A stretch of 33,050 nt of DNA, from assembly GCA_036258055.1 (NCBI GenBank), contig DATAEK010000447.1, positions 1-33,050 on the forward strand. Reading direction: 5' to 3'. The notes under the pieces were generated by a model. It ran no database searches and had not been told where the DNA came from. It worked only from the letters and a program-made list of their open reading frames with translations. Below, piece after piece: positions 16,174 through 23,133 of this stretch. Origin of the DNA: DATAEK01 sp036258055 (GTDB lineage Bacteria > Acidobacteriota > Vicinamibacteria > Vicinamibacterales > 2-12-FULL-66-21). The first letter of the stretch is position 1, and the number at the start of each line of letters is the position of its first letter. The translations under genes and the position numbers were made by a program.

Positions 16174-18615
16174 CTATCGAGCGAGTTGGCCGAGCGCGAA
16201 CGCCGCTTGCTGGCGTACGCCGGCGCTGGAGTCCTTCAACGCGGCCGTGAGGCCGTCGATGGCACGGGGATCCCGGAGTTGTCCGAGGGCAAACGCCGCC
16301 TGCTCGCGCACGTCCGCGTCGGCGTCCTTGAGCGCGATGACCAGCGCTTCGACGGCAGCCACATCGCGAATCTGACCGAGGGCGAATGCGGACTGCTGGC
16401 GCACGTCGGGCGCGGCATCCTTGAGGCCCGAGATGAGCGGCTCGACCGCGCGCCGATCGCGAATCTGGCCGAGCGCGAACGCCGCCTGCTCGCGCACGTC
16501 CGCCTTGCCATCCTTCATCGCGAGCATGAGCCCGTCGATCGCGGACGGGTCGCGCAGCTGGCCGAGCGCGAATACCGCCTTCTCGCGCACGTCCTCGCTC
16601 GAGTCGGTCAGCGCACTCATCAACCCCGGAACCGCGCGCCGATCGTGAAGCTGACCGAGCGCAAATGCGACCTGCTCGCGGACGCTCGGGTTCGTGTCCT
16701 TGAGCGCGGCGGCGAGCGCATCGACCGAACGTGCGTCGCGGAGCTGGCTCAGCGCGAAGGCAGACTGCTCACGCACGCTGGGGTTTTCGTCCTTCAGCGC
16801 GCCGATCAGCACGTCGACGGCACGCGGGTCGTGCAGCTGGCCCAGCGCGAACGCCGCCTGCTCGCGGACCGACGGGTTCTGATCCTTGAGGGCCCCCATC
16901 AGCGGGTCGACGGCGCGGCGATCGCGCAACTGGCCCAGGCCGAACGCGGCCTGCTCGCGGACGTCGGCCGACTGATCGTGGAGAGCCTGCACGAGCGGAT
17001 CGTAAATCGCCGGATCGCGGAGCTGCACCAGCGCGTGCATCGCGGTCTCGCGCACCTCACGGTCGGTGTCCTTGAGCGCCGCGGTCAGCGCGGCGATAGT
17101 CCGGGGGTCCGCATTGGCTCGACGTTCGCCTTTCTTGTCGACGTCCTGATCGACGTCGGCCTTCAGGTGCTTCATGTCGACGTCGCCGCCGAGCGCGCCG
17201 ACGGCTCCTTGAATCGCGCCCTGAATCATTCCCTGCGTCACGCTTTGGGTGACACCCTGGGTCACACCTTGTGTCACACCCTGAGTGACCCCTTGCGTCA
17301 CGCTCTGCGTGATCCCCTGGGCGGTGCTCTGTGATGCGGCAGCCGCCGCCTGATCCGCCGTGGCCTGTCCGGATGTAGATTCAAACGGGCGTGCCGCGTG
17401 AGCATCAGGCGATGCCTGCTCATGCGGGACCGCGACCGGCTGTTCGGTCATCTGCGCGTCCGGCCGTACCTGCGCCTCTTGCGCGGCAGGCAACACCGGA
17501 TCGGAATACGCCCACGGCTGCACCGTCGCGAGTGGGATGAGCGCACACGCGGCGACGGCGGTGACGGCCGCGGTCCGGAACGTCGTCATCGCGGAGCGCG
17601 GAACTTTCGGATCGAGGATAGCGATCACGCGGCCCTCGAGCTGCGTACGGTGCGCCATCGCAAGCGTGGCGCCGGCGAGGACGACGGGGAAGCGGCCCGC
17701 ACGCATCACGCGGGCGATCTCGAGCAGCTCCTGCGCGTAATCGGGTCCTTCGGTTCCCGTCGACAGGACGAGGTCATCACACGCCCGCTCGCGTTCAGCG
17801 CGGGCGCGGCGGGCAGCCATCCAGGCGAGCGGATTGAACCAGTAGAGCGCGCAGGCCAGCTGCGCGAGCATGTGCGTCAGGCAATCGCGGCGTTTCACGT
17901 GCGCGAGCTCGTGCAGAAGCACGATGCGGAGGCGATCGGCCGGCCAGTCGTCCGCGTCCGCCGGCATCAACACAGACGGATTGACAACCCCCCAGGCCAT
18001 CGGCATCGTCGCGCGGGCGCTTCGCTGAAACGAGATCCGCGACGAGACGCCGACGTCGTCCGCGAGTTCACGCGCGAGCGGCAGCCACGGTGCGTCGAGG
18101 ACCTTCTCGGTCCGCCGCGACATCCATTGCACGGCGAGGATGCCGATCACGAGACGGGCGAGGATCGCGAGGCAGCCGATTGCCCAGAAGCCAAGCACGA
18201 TGGCGGACCACGAAACACCGCTCAACCAGGAGGTCTTCGCAGCCGCGCTGGTATCACTGGGCAGCGTCTGGACGGCAGGCCTCGTCATTTCATGCGAGGG
18301 GCCGGCGACGGACGCGCGCGATGCACGGTGGAGCGGCGGAGCCTCGGGAGCTGCCGTGCTCATAATCGTCACCTGATCCGCAACTGGCGCCGCGAGACGG
18401 ACGAGCGGCATCTGCCAGCGAGGCAGAGCGAGGGAGAGCACCGGCAACACGAGCGACGCGAGCAGCGCGACCGTCCACACCACGTGCCGGACCGAGGCCG
18501 ATACGCCGCGAAGCGCGACGGACAGGGCGGCGGCGCCGCCGAGCAGAAGGCTCGCCTTCACCACGACGTCCGCAACGGGGATCCACACGCCGAGGTCGAA
18601 CGAAGAGAGACTCAT
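16174..18615 (-). CDS. BlaR1-like M56 membrane metalloprotease with C-terminal HEAT array
   Basis: 813 residues. ATG 18615 is 2 bp from the stop of the BlaI-like gene, so the two are coupled. Hydrophobic helices lie near 17-37, 44-66, 136-162 and 345-366, the BlaR1/MecR1 topology. The zinc site is HELAH at 235-239 in VLLHELAHVKRRD, with Glu in RAERERACDD (274-280) as likely third ligand. BlaR1 has a penicillin-binding sensor after the last helix. Here residues ~367-500 are a Pro/Gln/Ala-rich linker with a TQGV/TQSV tetrapeptide run (435-462), and residues 521-813 are ten HEAT units spaced exactly 31 residues apart (521, 552 ... 800), consensus VREQAAFALGQLRD. By BlaR1 topology the array should be periplasmic and the protease cytoplasmic. 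The likely job is signal-dependent inactivation of the adjacent repressor; the signal is unknown. Confidence 0.9.
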   Translation of the reverse strand: MSLSSFDLGVWIPVADVVVKASLLLGGAAALSVALRGVSASVRHVVWTVALLASLVLPVLSLALPRWQMPLVRLAAPVADQVTIMSTAAPEAPPLHRASRASVAGPSHEMTRPAVQTLPSDTSAAAKTSWLSGVSWSAIVLGFWAIGCLAILARLVIGILAVQWMSRRTEKVLDAPWLPLARELADDVGVSSRISFQRSARATMPMAWGVVNPSVLMPADADDWPADRLRIVLLHELAHVKRRDCLTHMLAQLACALYWFNPLAWMAARRARAERERACDDLVLSTGTEGPDYAQELLEIARVMRAGRFPVVLAGATLAMAHRTQLEGRVIAILDPKVPRSAMTTFRTAAVTAVAACALIPLATVQPWAYSDPVLPAAQEAQVRPDAQMTEQPVAVPHEQASPDAHAARPFESTSGQATADQAAAAASQSTAQGITQSVTQGVTQGVTQGVTQGVTQSVTQGMIQGAIQGAVGALGGDVDMKHLKADVDQDVDKKGERRANADPRTIAALTAALKDTDREVRETAMHALVQLRDPAIYDPLVQALHDQSADVREQAAFGLGQLRDRRAVDPLMGALKDQNPSVREQAAFALGQLHDPRAVDVLIGALKDENPSVREQSAFALSQLRDARSVDALAAALKDTNPSVREQVAFALGQLHDRRAVPGLMSALTDSSEDVREKAVFALGQLRDPSAIDGLMLAMKDGKADVREQAAFALGQIRDRRAVEPLISGLKDAAPDVRQQSAFALGQIRDVAAVEALVIALKDADADVREQAAFALGQLRDPRAIDGLTAALKDSSAGVRQQAAFALGQLAR
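16177..17055. repeat. tandem 93-bp coding repeats (ten HEAT units)
   Basis: The C-terminal part of the M56 gene consists of ten successive 31-codon units with no insertions or deletions between them. On the plus strand, near-identical words such as GAACGCCGCCTGCTCGCG recur at the 93-bp period. The uniformity points to recent duplication or gene conversion within the array. It also creates long open frames on the opposite strand, which I do not regard as genes. Confidence 0.9.
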
Positions 18616-18617
18616 GG

Positions 18618-19025
18618 CTAGGCTCCGGTACGGCGGGCCTGATCGATCAGGCTCGCGAGGCGATCGAGCTCCGCGTCGGACAGCCGTGCCGACGAGTCGT
18701 CGAGCAACGCCGAGATGGCCTGCTCGGCCGAGCCGTCGAAGAAGGTCTGAAGCAGATGTTTGAGAGCCGACCGCTTGGCGTTGTCGCGGGCCACAGTCGG
18801 CAGATACACATAGCGCGGCCCATCCTGCTGGTGGCGGACGTGGCCCTTGTCTTCGAGGATCCGCAGCATCGCACGGACGGCGGAATAGCTCGGCGGGTCG
18901 GGGAGGAGCTCCTGGACTTCCGCGGCGGTCGCGTGTCCACGCTCGTAGAGGATGTCGATGATTTGCCGTTCACGACGGCTGAGGTCGACGTGGCTTCTCT
19001 TGGTCATGCGTTTCAGGTCCGACAT
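18618..19025 (-). CDS. BlaI/MecI/CopY-family transcriptional repressor
   Basis: 135 residues from ATG 19025. The frame is open to a GTG at 19091, but that start would lie across the candidate operator, and the protein family begins close to LSRRERQIIDILYERG; ATG 19007 is the other plausible start. The N-terminal winged helix contains LSRRERQIIDILYERGHATA and AVRAMLRILEDKGHVRHQQD (recognition helix and wing), then a YVYLPTVARDNAK linker and a C-terminal helical dimerisation part. In the BlaI/BlaR pattern the repressor is cleaved or displaced when the M56 partner senses its signal. The partner gene follows after 2 bp. Upstream lies a 16-bp palindrome (19056-19071), suggesting autorepression, with a twin ahead of the HEAT operon. 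Confidence 0.93.
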   Translation of the reverse strand: MSDLKRMTKRSHVDLSRRERQIIDILYERGHATAAEVQELLPDPPSYSAVRAMLRILEDKGHVRHQQDGPRYVYLPTVARDNAKRSALKHLLQTFFDGSAEQAISALLDDSSARLSDAELDRLASLIDQARRTGA

Positions 19026-19055
19026 ACCCCTTAGACGAGCCCCCCTGACGAAAGG

Positions 19056-19071
19056 TGCTATGAAAATAGCA
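19056..19071. promoter_or_regulatory. candidate BlaI-family operator, 16-bp palindrome
   Basis: TGCTATGAAAATAGCA has perfect 6-bp arms around GAAA. It lies 31-46 bp upstream of the chosen start of the BlaI-like gene and 72 bp or less from the divergently facing end of the RDD gene. A further ATAGCA half-site occurs at 19085-19090. It shares arm sequence (TGCTA/TAGCA) and spacing with 16102-16117. Confidence 0.7.
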
Positions 19072-19085
19072 TACCGCGGGAAAAA

Positions 19086-19099
19086 TAGCACGAAAGCTA
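19086..19099. promoter_or_regulatory. possible secondary operator half-sites
   Basis: TAGC-ACGAAA-GCTA is a 4-bp inverted repeat with a 6-bp spacer, next to the ATAGCA half-site and 15 bp from the main palindrome. The half-sites have the opposite orientation to those of the main palindrome, so this may be chance. It overlaps the stop codon of the RDD gene. Confidence 0.3.
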
Positions 19100-19852
19100 G
19101 CCTCCGAGCCCGCCTCGATACTCAGCCATCACCTGCTCCAGTAGCGCCTCGTCCTCGATTTTCGTATCCGCCGGCATCGTCAGTTTCGGCCGGATTCGGG
19201 CGGCCAGTTCGCCGCGGGCGCGCACACGGAAGTGGTCGTCAACCGTCCCGCGGCGCCTCAGATAGGTGTCGATGGCGGCGATTTCTTCCGGGCTCAATCG
19301 GTTGGCGCCGTAACGGGCTGTGGCGGCGGGGACCGATGGCTGCTGGACTACCGGGCGGTCAACGGGCCGATCGTGAACCACGACTGTGCCCGCAGCCAGA
19401 TCGCCAAGGCGTTGATTCCTCGACGTGAGGAAGACCGAGAGTGTGCCGACGGCGTAGATTGCCGGGAGCTGATCGACGATCCGCAGCAGGTTGCGCAGGA
19501 TCGCATCGAAGGCGCCTATCGGCCGGCCGGTCTCGCTGATGACGCGGAGTCCGACCCAGCGCTTGCCTGGCGTCTGTCCGTTCCAGAGCGCTTCGAATGC
19601 GGCGAAGTACCCGTAATAAAGAGTGAAGCCGGCGAGGATGGCGAGCGCGGCGCCCCAGACCCCGGCGTTCACGCCCGCGACGGCGCCGGCGATGCTGACG
19701 ACGAAGACCAGCATCAGGAACGCGAGAAACAAACCCGCCTGTACGAGCGTGTCGAGGGCAATCGCCAGGAAACGGCTGCCGACGCTCGCAAGCGGAAACT
19801 CCAGCGCAATCTGCTCCGGAGTGTCGATGGTAAGCTTTTCGGATGCCGGCAC
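19097..19852 (-). CDS. RDD family membrane protein
   Basis: 251 residues from GTG 19852, chosen because GAGGAGAG at 19858-19865 is an excellent ribosome binding site 5 bp away and the family typically starts just before EKLTIDTPEQIALEFPLASV. The RDD domain follows: GSRFLAIALDTLVQAG with the Arg and Asp of the name, helices at about 25-50, 58-82 and 128-150, and the WNGQTPGKRWVGLRVI and NQRLGDLAAGTVVV motifs. Residues ~190-251 are a soluble tail rich in charged residues with LSPEEIAAIDTYLRRR. RDD genes are often next to SpoIIM-like, MoxR and DUF58 genes, as here; the biochemical role in such clusters is not established. Its start overlaps the divergent SpoIIM-like start by 10 bp. Confidence 0.9.
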   Translation of the reverse strand: MPASEKLTIDTPEQIALEFPLASVGSRFLAIALDTLVQAGLFLAFLMLVFVVSIAGAVAGVNAGVWGAALAILAGFTLYYGYFAAFEALWNGQTPGKRWVGLRVISETGRPIGAFDAILRNLLRIVDQLPAIYAVGTLSVFLTSRNQRLGDLAAGTVVVHDRPVDRPVVQQPSVPAATARYGANRLSPEEIAAIDTYLRRRGTVDDHFRVRARGELAARIRPKLTMPADTKIEDEALLEQVMAEYRGGLGG

Positions 19853-20829
19853 CGGCGCTCTCCTCACGCTGGGTCGAGAAGCGGAGGGCTCATTGGGCCC
19901 GGCTCGAAGCGCTCGTCGCACAGGGCCGTCGCGGCGTCTCCGGCCTCTCACATGCCGAGCTGCGGGAACTGGGCCAATTGTATCGTCAGACCGCGGCCGA
20001 CCTCTCGACGGTCCGCGAGAGGCCGGCCGGTGCGCAGCTGGCCGCGTACCTGAATCAGCTGCTCGGCGGGGCGCACAACCTTGTTTACAGTCCGCCGCCG
20101 GCTCGTCTGACGACGATCGCCCGGTTCTTTGCTCGGACCTTCCCTCAGGTATTTCGTGACACCTGGCAGTACACCGCCACCGCGGCGCTGATCTTCGCCG
20201 CGGGCGCTGCGGCTGGGCTCGCGCTGGCGATCCTCGATCCGGGCTTCGTGCGGTTCGTCATCGGCGGCGAGATGATGGACACCATCGACCGCCGCGAGAT
20301 GTGGACGCATTCCATTCTCGCAATCAAACCCGTCGCGTCGAGCGCGATCCTCACCAACAACCTGAGCGTGTCGTTCGCCGCCTGTGCCACGGGCATCATC
20401 GTAGGCCTTGGTCCGATTTACATGATGGCGTTCAACGGTCTGTTGATGAGCGCGATCGGCGCCGCATGCCATCGTGCCGGAATGGATCTGTCGTTGTGGA
20501 GCTTCGTCGCGCCGCATGGTGCGCTCGAGCTGCCCGCAATCTTCATCGCTGGTGGCGCCGGCCTGTTGATCGCCCGCGGTCTACTGTTTCCCGGCTGGCT
20601 CTCCCGGCGTGAGTCGCTCGCGGCGGCGGCTTCAGTGGCCGTACGACTCGTGCTCGGGGTGATCCCACTGCTCATCGTTGCGGGCATTCTGGAGGGGTTC
20701 GTCTCGCCGACGTCCATTCCCGCGGCCGCGAAATTCGCGACTGGCCTTGCGATGTTCGTGGCGCTCGCGGTCTACCTGCTGCAGTGCGGCCGCACGCGCG
20801 GCGAGTTCACAGAACGCCGCGCTCCTTGA
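19843..20829 (+). CDS. SpoIIM/DUF95-family stage II sporulation protein M-like membrane protein
   Basis: 328 residues. The N-terminal cytoplasmic part has the family pattern WVEKRRAHWARLEALV, ELGQLYRQTAADLSTVR and AYLNQLLGGAHNLVY, with FARTFPQVFRDTW just before the first helix. About five or six hydrophobic segments follow (110-131, 185-210, 225-240, 250-262, 268-290, 300-318), with LWSFVAPHGALELPAIFIAG as the strongly conserved SpoIIM motif. In non-sporulating bacteria these proteins occur with RDD, MoxR and DUF58 genes. ATG 19843 lies inside the leader of the divergent RDD gene. The 3' end overlaps the convergent DUF58 gene by 23 bp. Sporulation is not implied. Confidence 0.9.
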   Translation: MPAPALSSRWVEKRRAHWARLEALVAQGRRGVSGLSHAELRELGQLYRQTAADLSTVRERPAGAQLAAYLNQLLGGAHNLVYSPPPARLTTIARFFARTFPQVFRDTWQYTATAALIFAAGAAAGLALAILDPGFVRFVIGGEMMDTIDRREMWTHSILAIKPVASSAILTNNLSVSFAACATGIIVGLGPIYMMAFNGLLMSAIGAACHRAGMDLSLWSFVAPHGALELPAIFIAGGAGLLIARGLLFPGWLSRRESLAAAASVAVRLVLGVIPLLIVAGILEGFVSPTSIPAAAKFATGLAMFVALAVYLLQCGRTRGEFTERRAP

Positions 20830-22180
20830 TCTCGAGATATCGATCGACCAGCCCGCCGGCCAGCTCGGTCGGCGAGACTTCCACGATCAGGGCGCCGCGC
20901 TGCGTCAGCGACGAGAGGAGCGCGGCGCGCCGCTCGAGGGCTTCCTGCGCCGCCATGAGCCTGTACATCTCCGCCGGTGTTGCGGGCGCTTCGGTCGCGA
21001 CGGCCTGAATCGCCGGATGGCGCATGACCGCGAAGAGGACCGCGTGGCGCAAGGCCATGGCGCTCGCCTGCTCGATGACGTCAGGAGTTCCAGCCGTCTC
21101 CGCAACGTCCGTCAGCCACACAACCAGCGCCCGCCGCCGTTGCGCGTTCATGACTTCCGCTGCCGCCGCGGCGTGATCGGCTTCCACGCTGTCGGCCCGG
21201 ATCACCGCCAGCGCGTCGACGAGATCCCGAAGGTGGCTGGACCCGCGGCCCGGCGCGACGCGCCGGTGAACTCTTCGCCCGTAGGTCAGCAACCCGACGC
21301 GATCGCCCGATGCGAGTGCCACCTGACTCAAGGCCAGCGCGCCCATGACGGCGTGATCGAGCATGCTGCGATCGCCGGCCCGGGCGCGCTGCAGCCGGCC
21401 GCCGTCCACGAGCACCCACACCGCCTGACTGCGTTCCGGCACGTAGACCTTCGTGACGAGCTTCGCGCGTCGCGCTGACGCGGTCCAGCACACGTCGCGC
21501 CGCTCGTCGCCGGGCTGATAGTCGCGCAGGCTCTCGAATTCACGGCCGCCGCGAGCGCGTCGTACGCGGCGCCGCTCGATCGAGATCTGACGGCTGCGGA
21601 CGAGAAAGCTCCACTCTCGGCGTGACTCCTGCAGGTTGGGATAGACCCTCACCGTCTGCTCGAGGGGAACCGTCGCCCAGCGCTCCGCCAAAGCCCAGTC
21701 GCTGCGCCACCGGACCACGACCACGCCGACTTGAACATCACCGCGTTCGCGCGGCGTGATCGCGTAGGTGGCACGCGCCTCGCGACCCGGCGTAACGCGC
21801 ATCGCGACGTCGGGCGGGTTGTCGGACCACGTCGCGTTCGCGTAGTCGGTCAGCGCCAGATCGATCGGGATGTCGCCCGCATTCCGTACGATCAACGTGG
21901 CCGTCGCGGATGCGCCCTGGGTGAGGACCCCCGACCAGGCGCGCGTGACTTCGATCAGAGAGGATCCTGGGAGCCGTCGCAGGTCCCACGCGGCAACGGC
22001 GATGAGCGCGGCGTTCCAGACGGCCATGATCGCGATGGCCCGGCGATCGATCACCGCCGGTACGATCCAGATGAGACCGGCGGCAAGGATCAGCAGCCCA
22101 CGCGGCGCGAGGGCAAACGGCCAGCGCGACGTCGCACGCGCGACGGCCGACTTCGAGGGCGCGATCAGTCTGTCGCTCAC
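20807..22180 (-). CDS. DUF58 domain protein
   Basis: 457 residues, last gene of the minus-strand operon; its ATG overlaps the MoxR stop by 4 bp. Two hydrophobic segments lie near residues 26-42 and 48-65. A beta-rich region (about 75-185) with TPRERGDVQVG follows, then the DUF58 signature GREFESLRDYQPGDERRDV at about 212-230 and CWTASAR. The remaining part is a von Willebrand A-like fold (about 250-430). Many DUF58 proteins have a DxSxS-type metal site there; here the position reads VLVDGGRLQRA, so the site looks degenerate. DUF58 proteins typically work with MoxR ATPases, which are thought to act as chaperones inserting metal or cofactor or assembling a partner complex. The 3' end overlaps the convergent SpoIIM-like gene. 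Confidence 0.92.
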   Translation of the reverse strand: MSDRLIAPSKSAVARATSRWPFALAPRGLLILAAGLIWIVPAVIDRRAIAIMAVWNAALIAVAAWDLRRLPGSSLIEVTRAWSGVLTQGASATATLIVRNAGDIPIDLALTDYANATWSDNPPDVAMRVTPGREARATYAITPRERGDVQVGVVVVRWRSDWALAERWATVPLEQTVRVYPNLQESRREWSFLVRSRQISIERRRVRRARGGREFESLRDYQPGDERRDVCWTASARRAKLVTKVYVPERSQAVWVLVDGGRLQRARAGDRSMLDHAVMGALALSQVALASGDRVGLLTYGRRVHRRVAPGRGSSHLRDLVDALAVIRADSVEADHAAAAAEVMNAQRRRALVVWLTDVAETAGTPDVIEQASAMALRHAVLFAVMRHPAIQAVATEAPATPAEMYRLMAAQEALERRAALLSSLTQRGALIVEVSPTELAGGLVDRYLEIKERGVL

Positions 22181-23133
22181 TTCGGCACGTCGACGCTGGC
22201 GAGGACGTCCGCGACCACCTGGTCTCCTGTGACGCCCTCGAGGTCCGCTTCCGGCCGCAGCACGACCCGATGACGGAACACCGGCAACGCCGCGCGCTTC
22301 ACATCGTCAGGCAGCAGGTAGTCCCGGCCTTCGGTCGCCGCAAAGGCCTTCGCCAGGTGCAGGAGGTGGATGCCCCCGCGAGGGCTGATGCCCAGCGTGA
22401 CGGCAGGCCAGTCACGAGTACGCCGGACGATTGTGGCGATGTAGGCGAAGAGCGGCGCCTCGACGCGGACCGCGGCAGCCTCACTGCGTGCTTGCGCGAG
22501 GGTCGCGGCGTCGAGCGGCGCCAGATCGAGCTGGCTGACGGCGCGCACGTCGAAACCCTGGTGATGCCGTTCGAGGATGGCTTCTTCCTCGCCACTCCCG
22601 GCAGGGGGATAGCCAACGCGGATCTTCACGAGAAACCGATCGAGCTCCGCTTCGGGAAGGGGATACGTGCCCTCGAACTCGACGGGATTCTGGGTTGCGA
22701 AGACGGAGAACTCCGAGGACAGCTGATGGCTCGTGCCGTCGATCGTCACCTGCCGCTCTTCCATCGCTTCGAGCAGCGCCGCCTGGGTCCTCGGCGGCAT
22801 CCGGTTGATCTCGTCGACGAGCAGCAGATCAGTGAAGACCGGACCCTGGTGGAGCGCGAACGTGCCGGTCGCCATGTTGAACACGTTGGCGCCGACGATG
22901 TCGGCTGGCATCAGGTCGGGCGTGCACTGAACGCGCTGGAACTGCAGCCGGAGGATCCGCGCGAGGGTGCGCACCGCGAGGGTTTTGGCGACGCCCGGTA
23001 CTCCTTCGATCAGCGCGTGACCGCTGCAGAGAAGCGTTAGGGCCAGCAGATCGAGCGCCTCGCTTTGGCCGACGATGGTCTTGCCCAGCTCCTGACGCAC
23101 GTGGTTCATCACACCTTGGACGGTGCTGCTCAT
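22177..23133 (-). CDS. MoxR-family AAA+ ATPase
   Basis: 318 residues, normal MoxR length. Walker A is GVPGVAKT (44-51), Walker B is LLLVDE (103-108) followed by NRMPPRTQAALLEAMEERQV. Sensor 1 lies in FSVFATQNPVEFEGTYPLPE (about 140-160), and the C-terminal lid contains LGISPRGGIHLLHLAKAFA with the sensor-2 Arg. Both ends overlap neighbouring genes by 4 bp (ATGA), predicting translational coupling with DUF4350 and DUF58. MoxR ATPases act as chaperones for von Willebrand A-containing partners, here most likely the DUF58 protein. Confidence 0.96.
   Translation of the reverse strand: MSSTVQGVMNHVRQELGKTIVGQSEALDLLALTLLCSGHALIEGVPGVAKTLAVRTLARILRLQFQRVQCTPDLMPADIVGANVFNMATGTFALHQGPVFTDLLLVDEINRMPPRTQAALLEAMEERQVTIDGTSHQLSSEFSVFATQNPVEFEGTYPLPEAELDRFLVKIRVGYPPAGSGEEEAILERHHQGFDVRAVSQLDLAPLDAATLAQARSEAAAVRVEAPLFAYIATIVRRTRDWPAVTLGISPRGGIHLLHLAKAFAATEGRDYLLPDDVKRAALPVFRHRVVLRPEADLEGVTGDQVVADVLASVDVPK

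Noticed and set aside
14297..17055. CRISPR array suggested by regular DNA repeats
   Set aside because: The repeats are in-frame 93-bp coding units without unique spacers.
16186..17334. Long plus-strand open frame with regular repeats, opposite the M56-HEAT gene
   Set aside because: The repeats merely mirror the 93-bp HEAT array. The same applies to 14552-15217 opposite the other HEAT gene.
16174..18615. Beta-lactam resistance sensor (BlaR1/MecR1)
   Set aside because: Only the membrane protease part is shared. The penicillin-binding sensor with its SxxK motif is absent and no beta-lactamase gene is near.
19025..19091. Longer BlaI-like protein starting at GTG 19091
   Set aside because: The added residues are unlike the family and the start would lie beyond the 16-bp palindrome, leaving the operator inside the gene.
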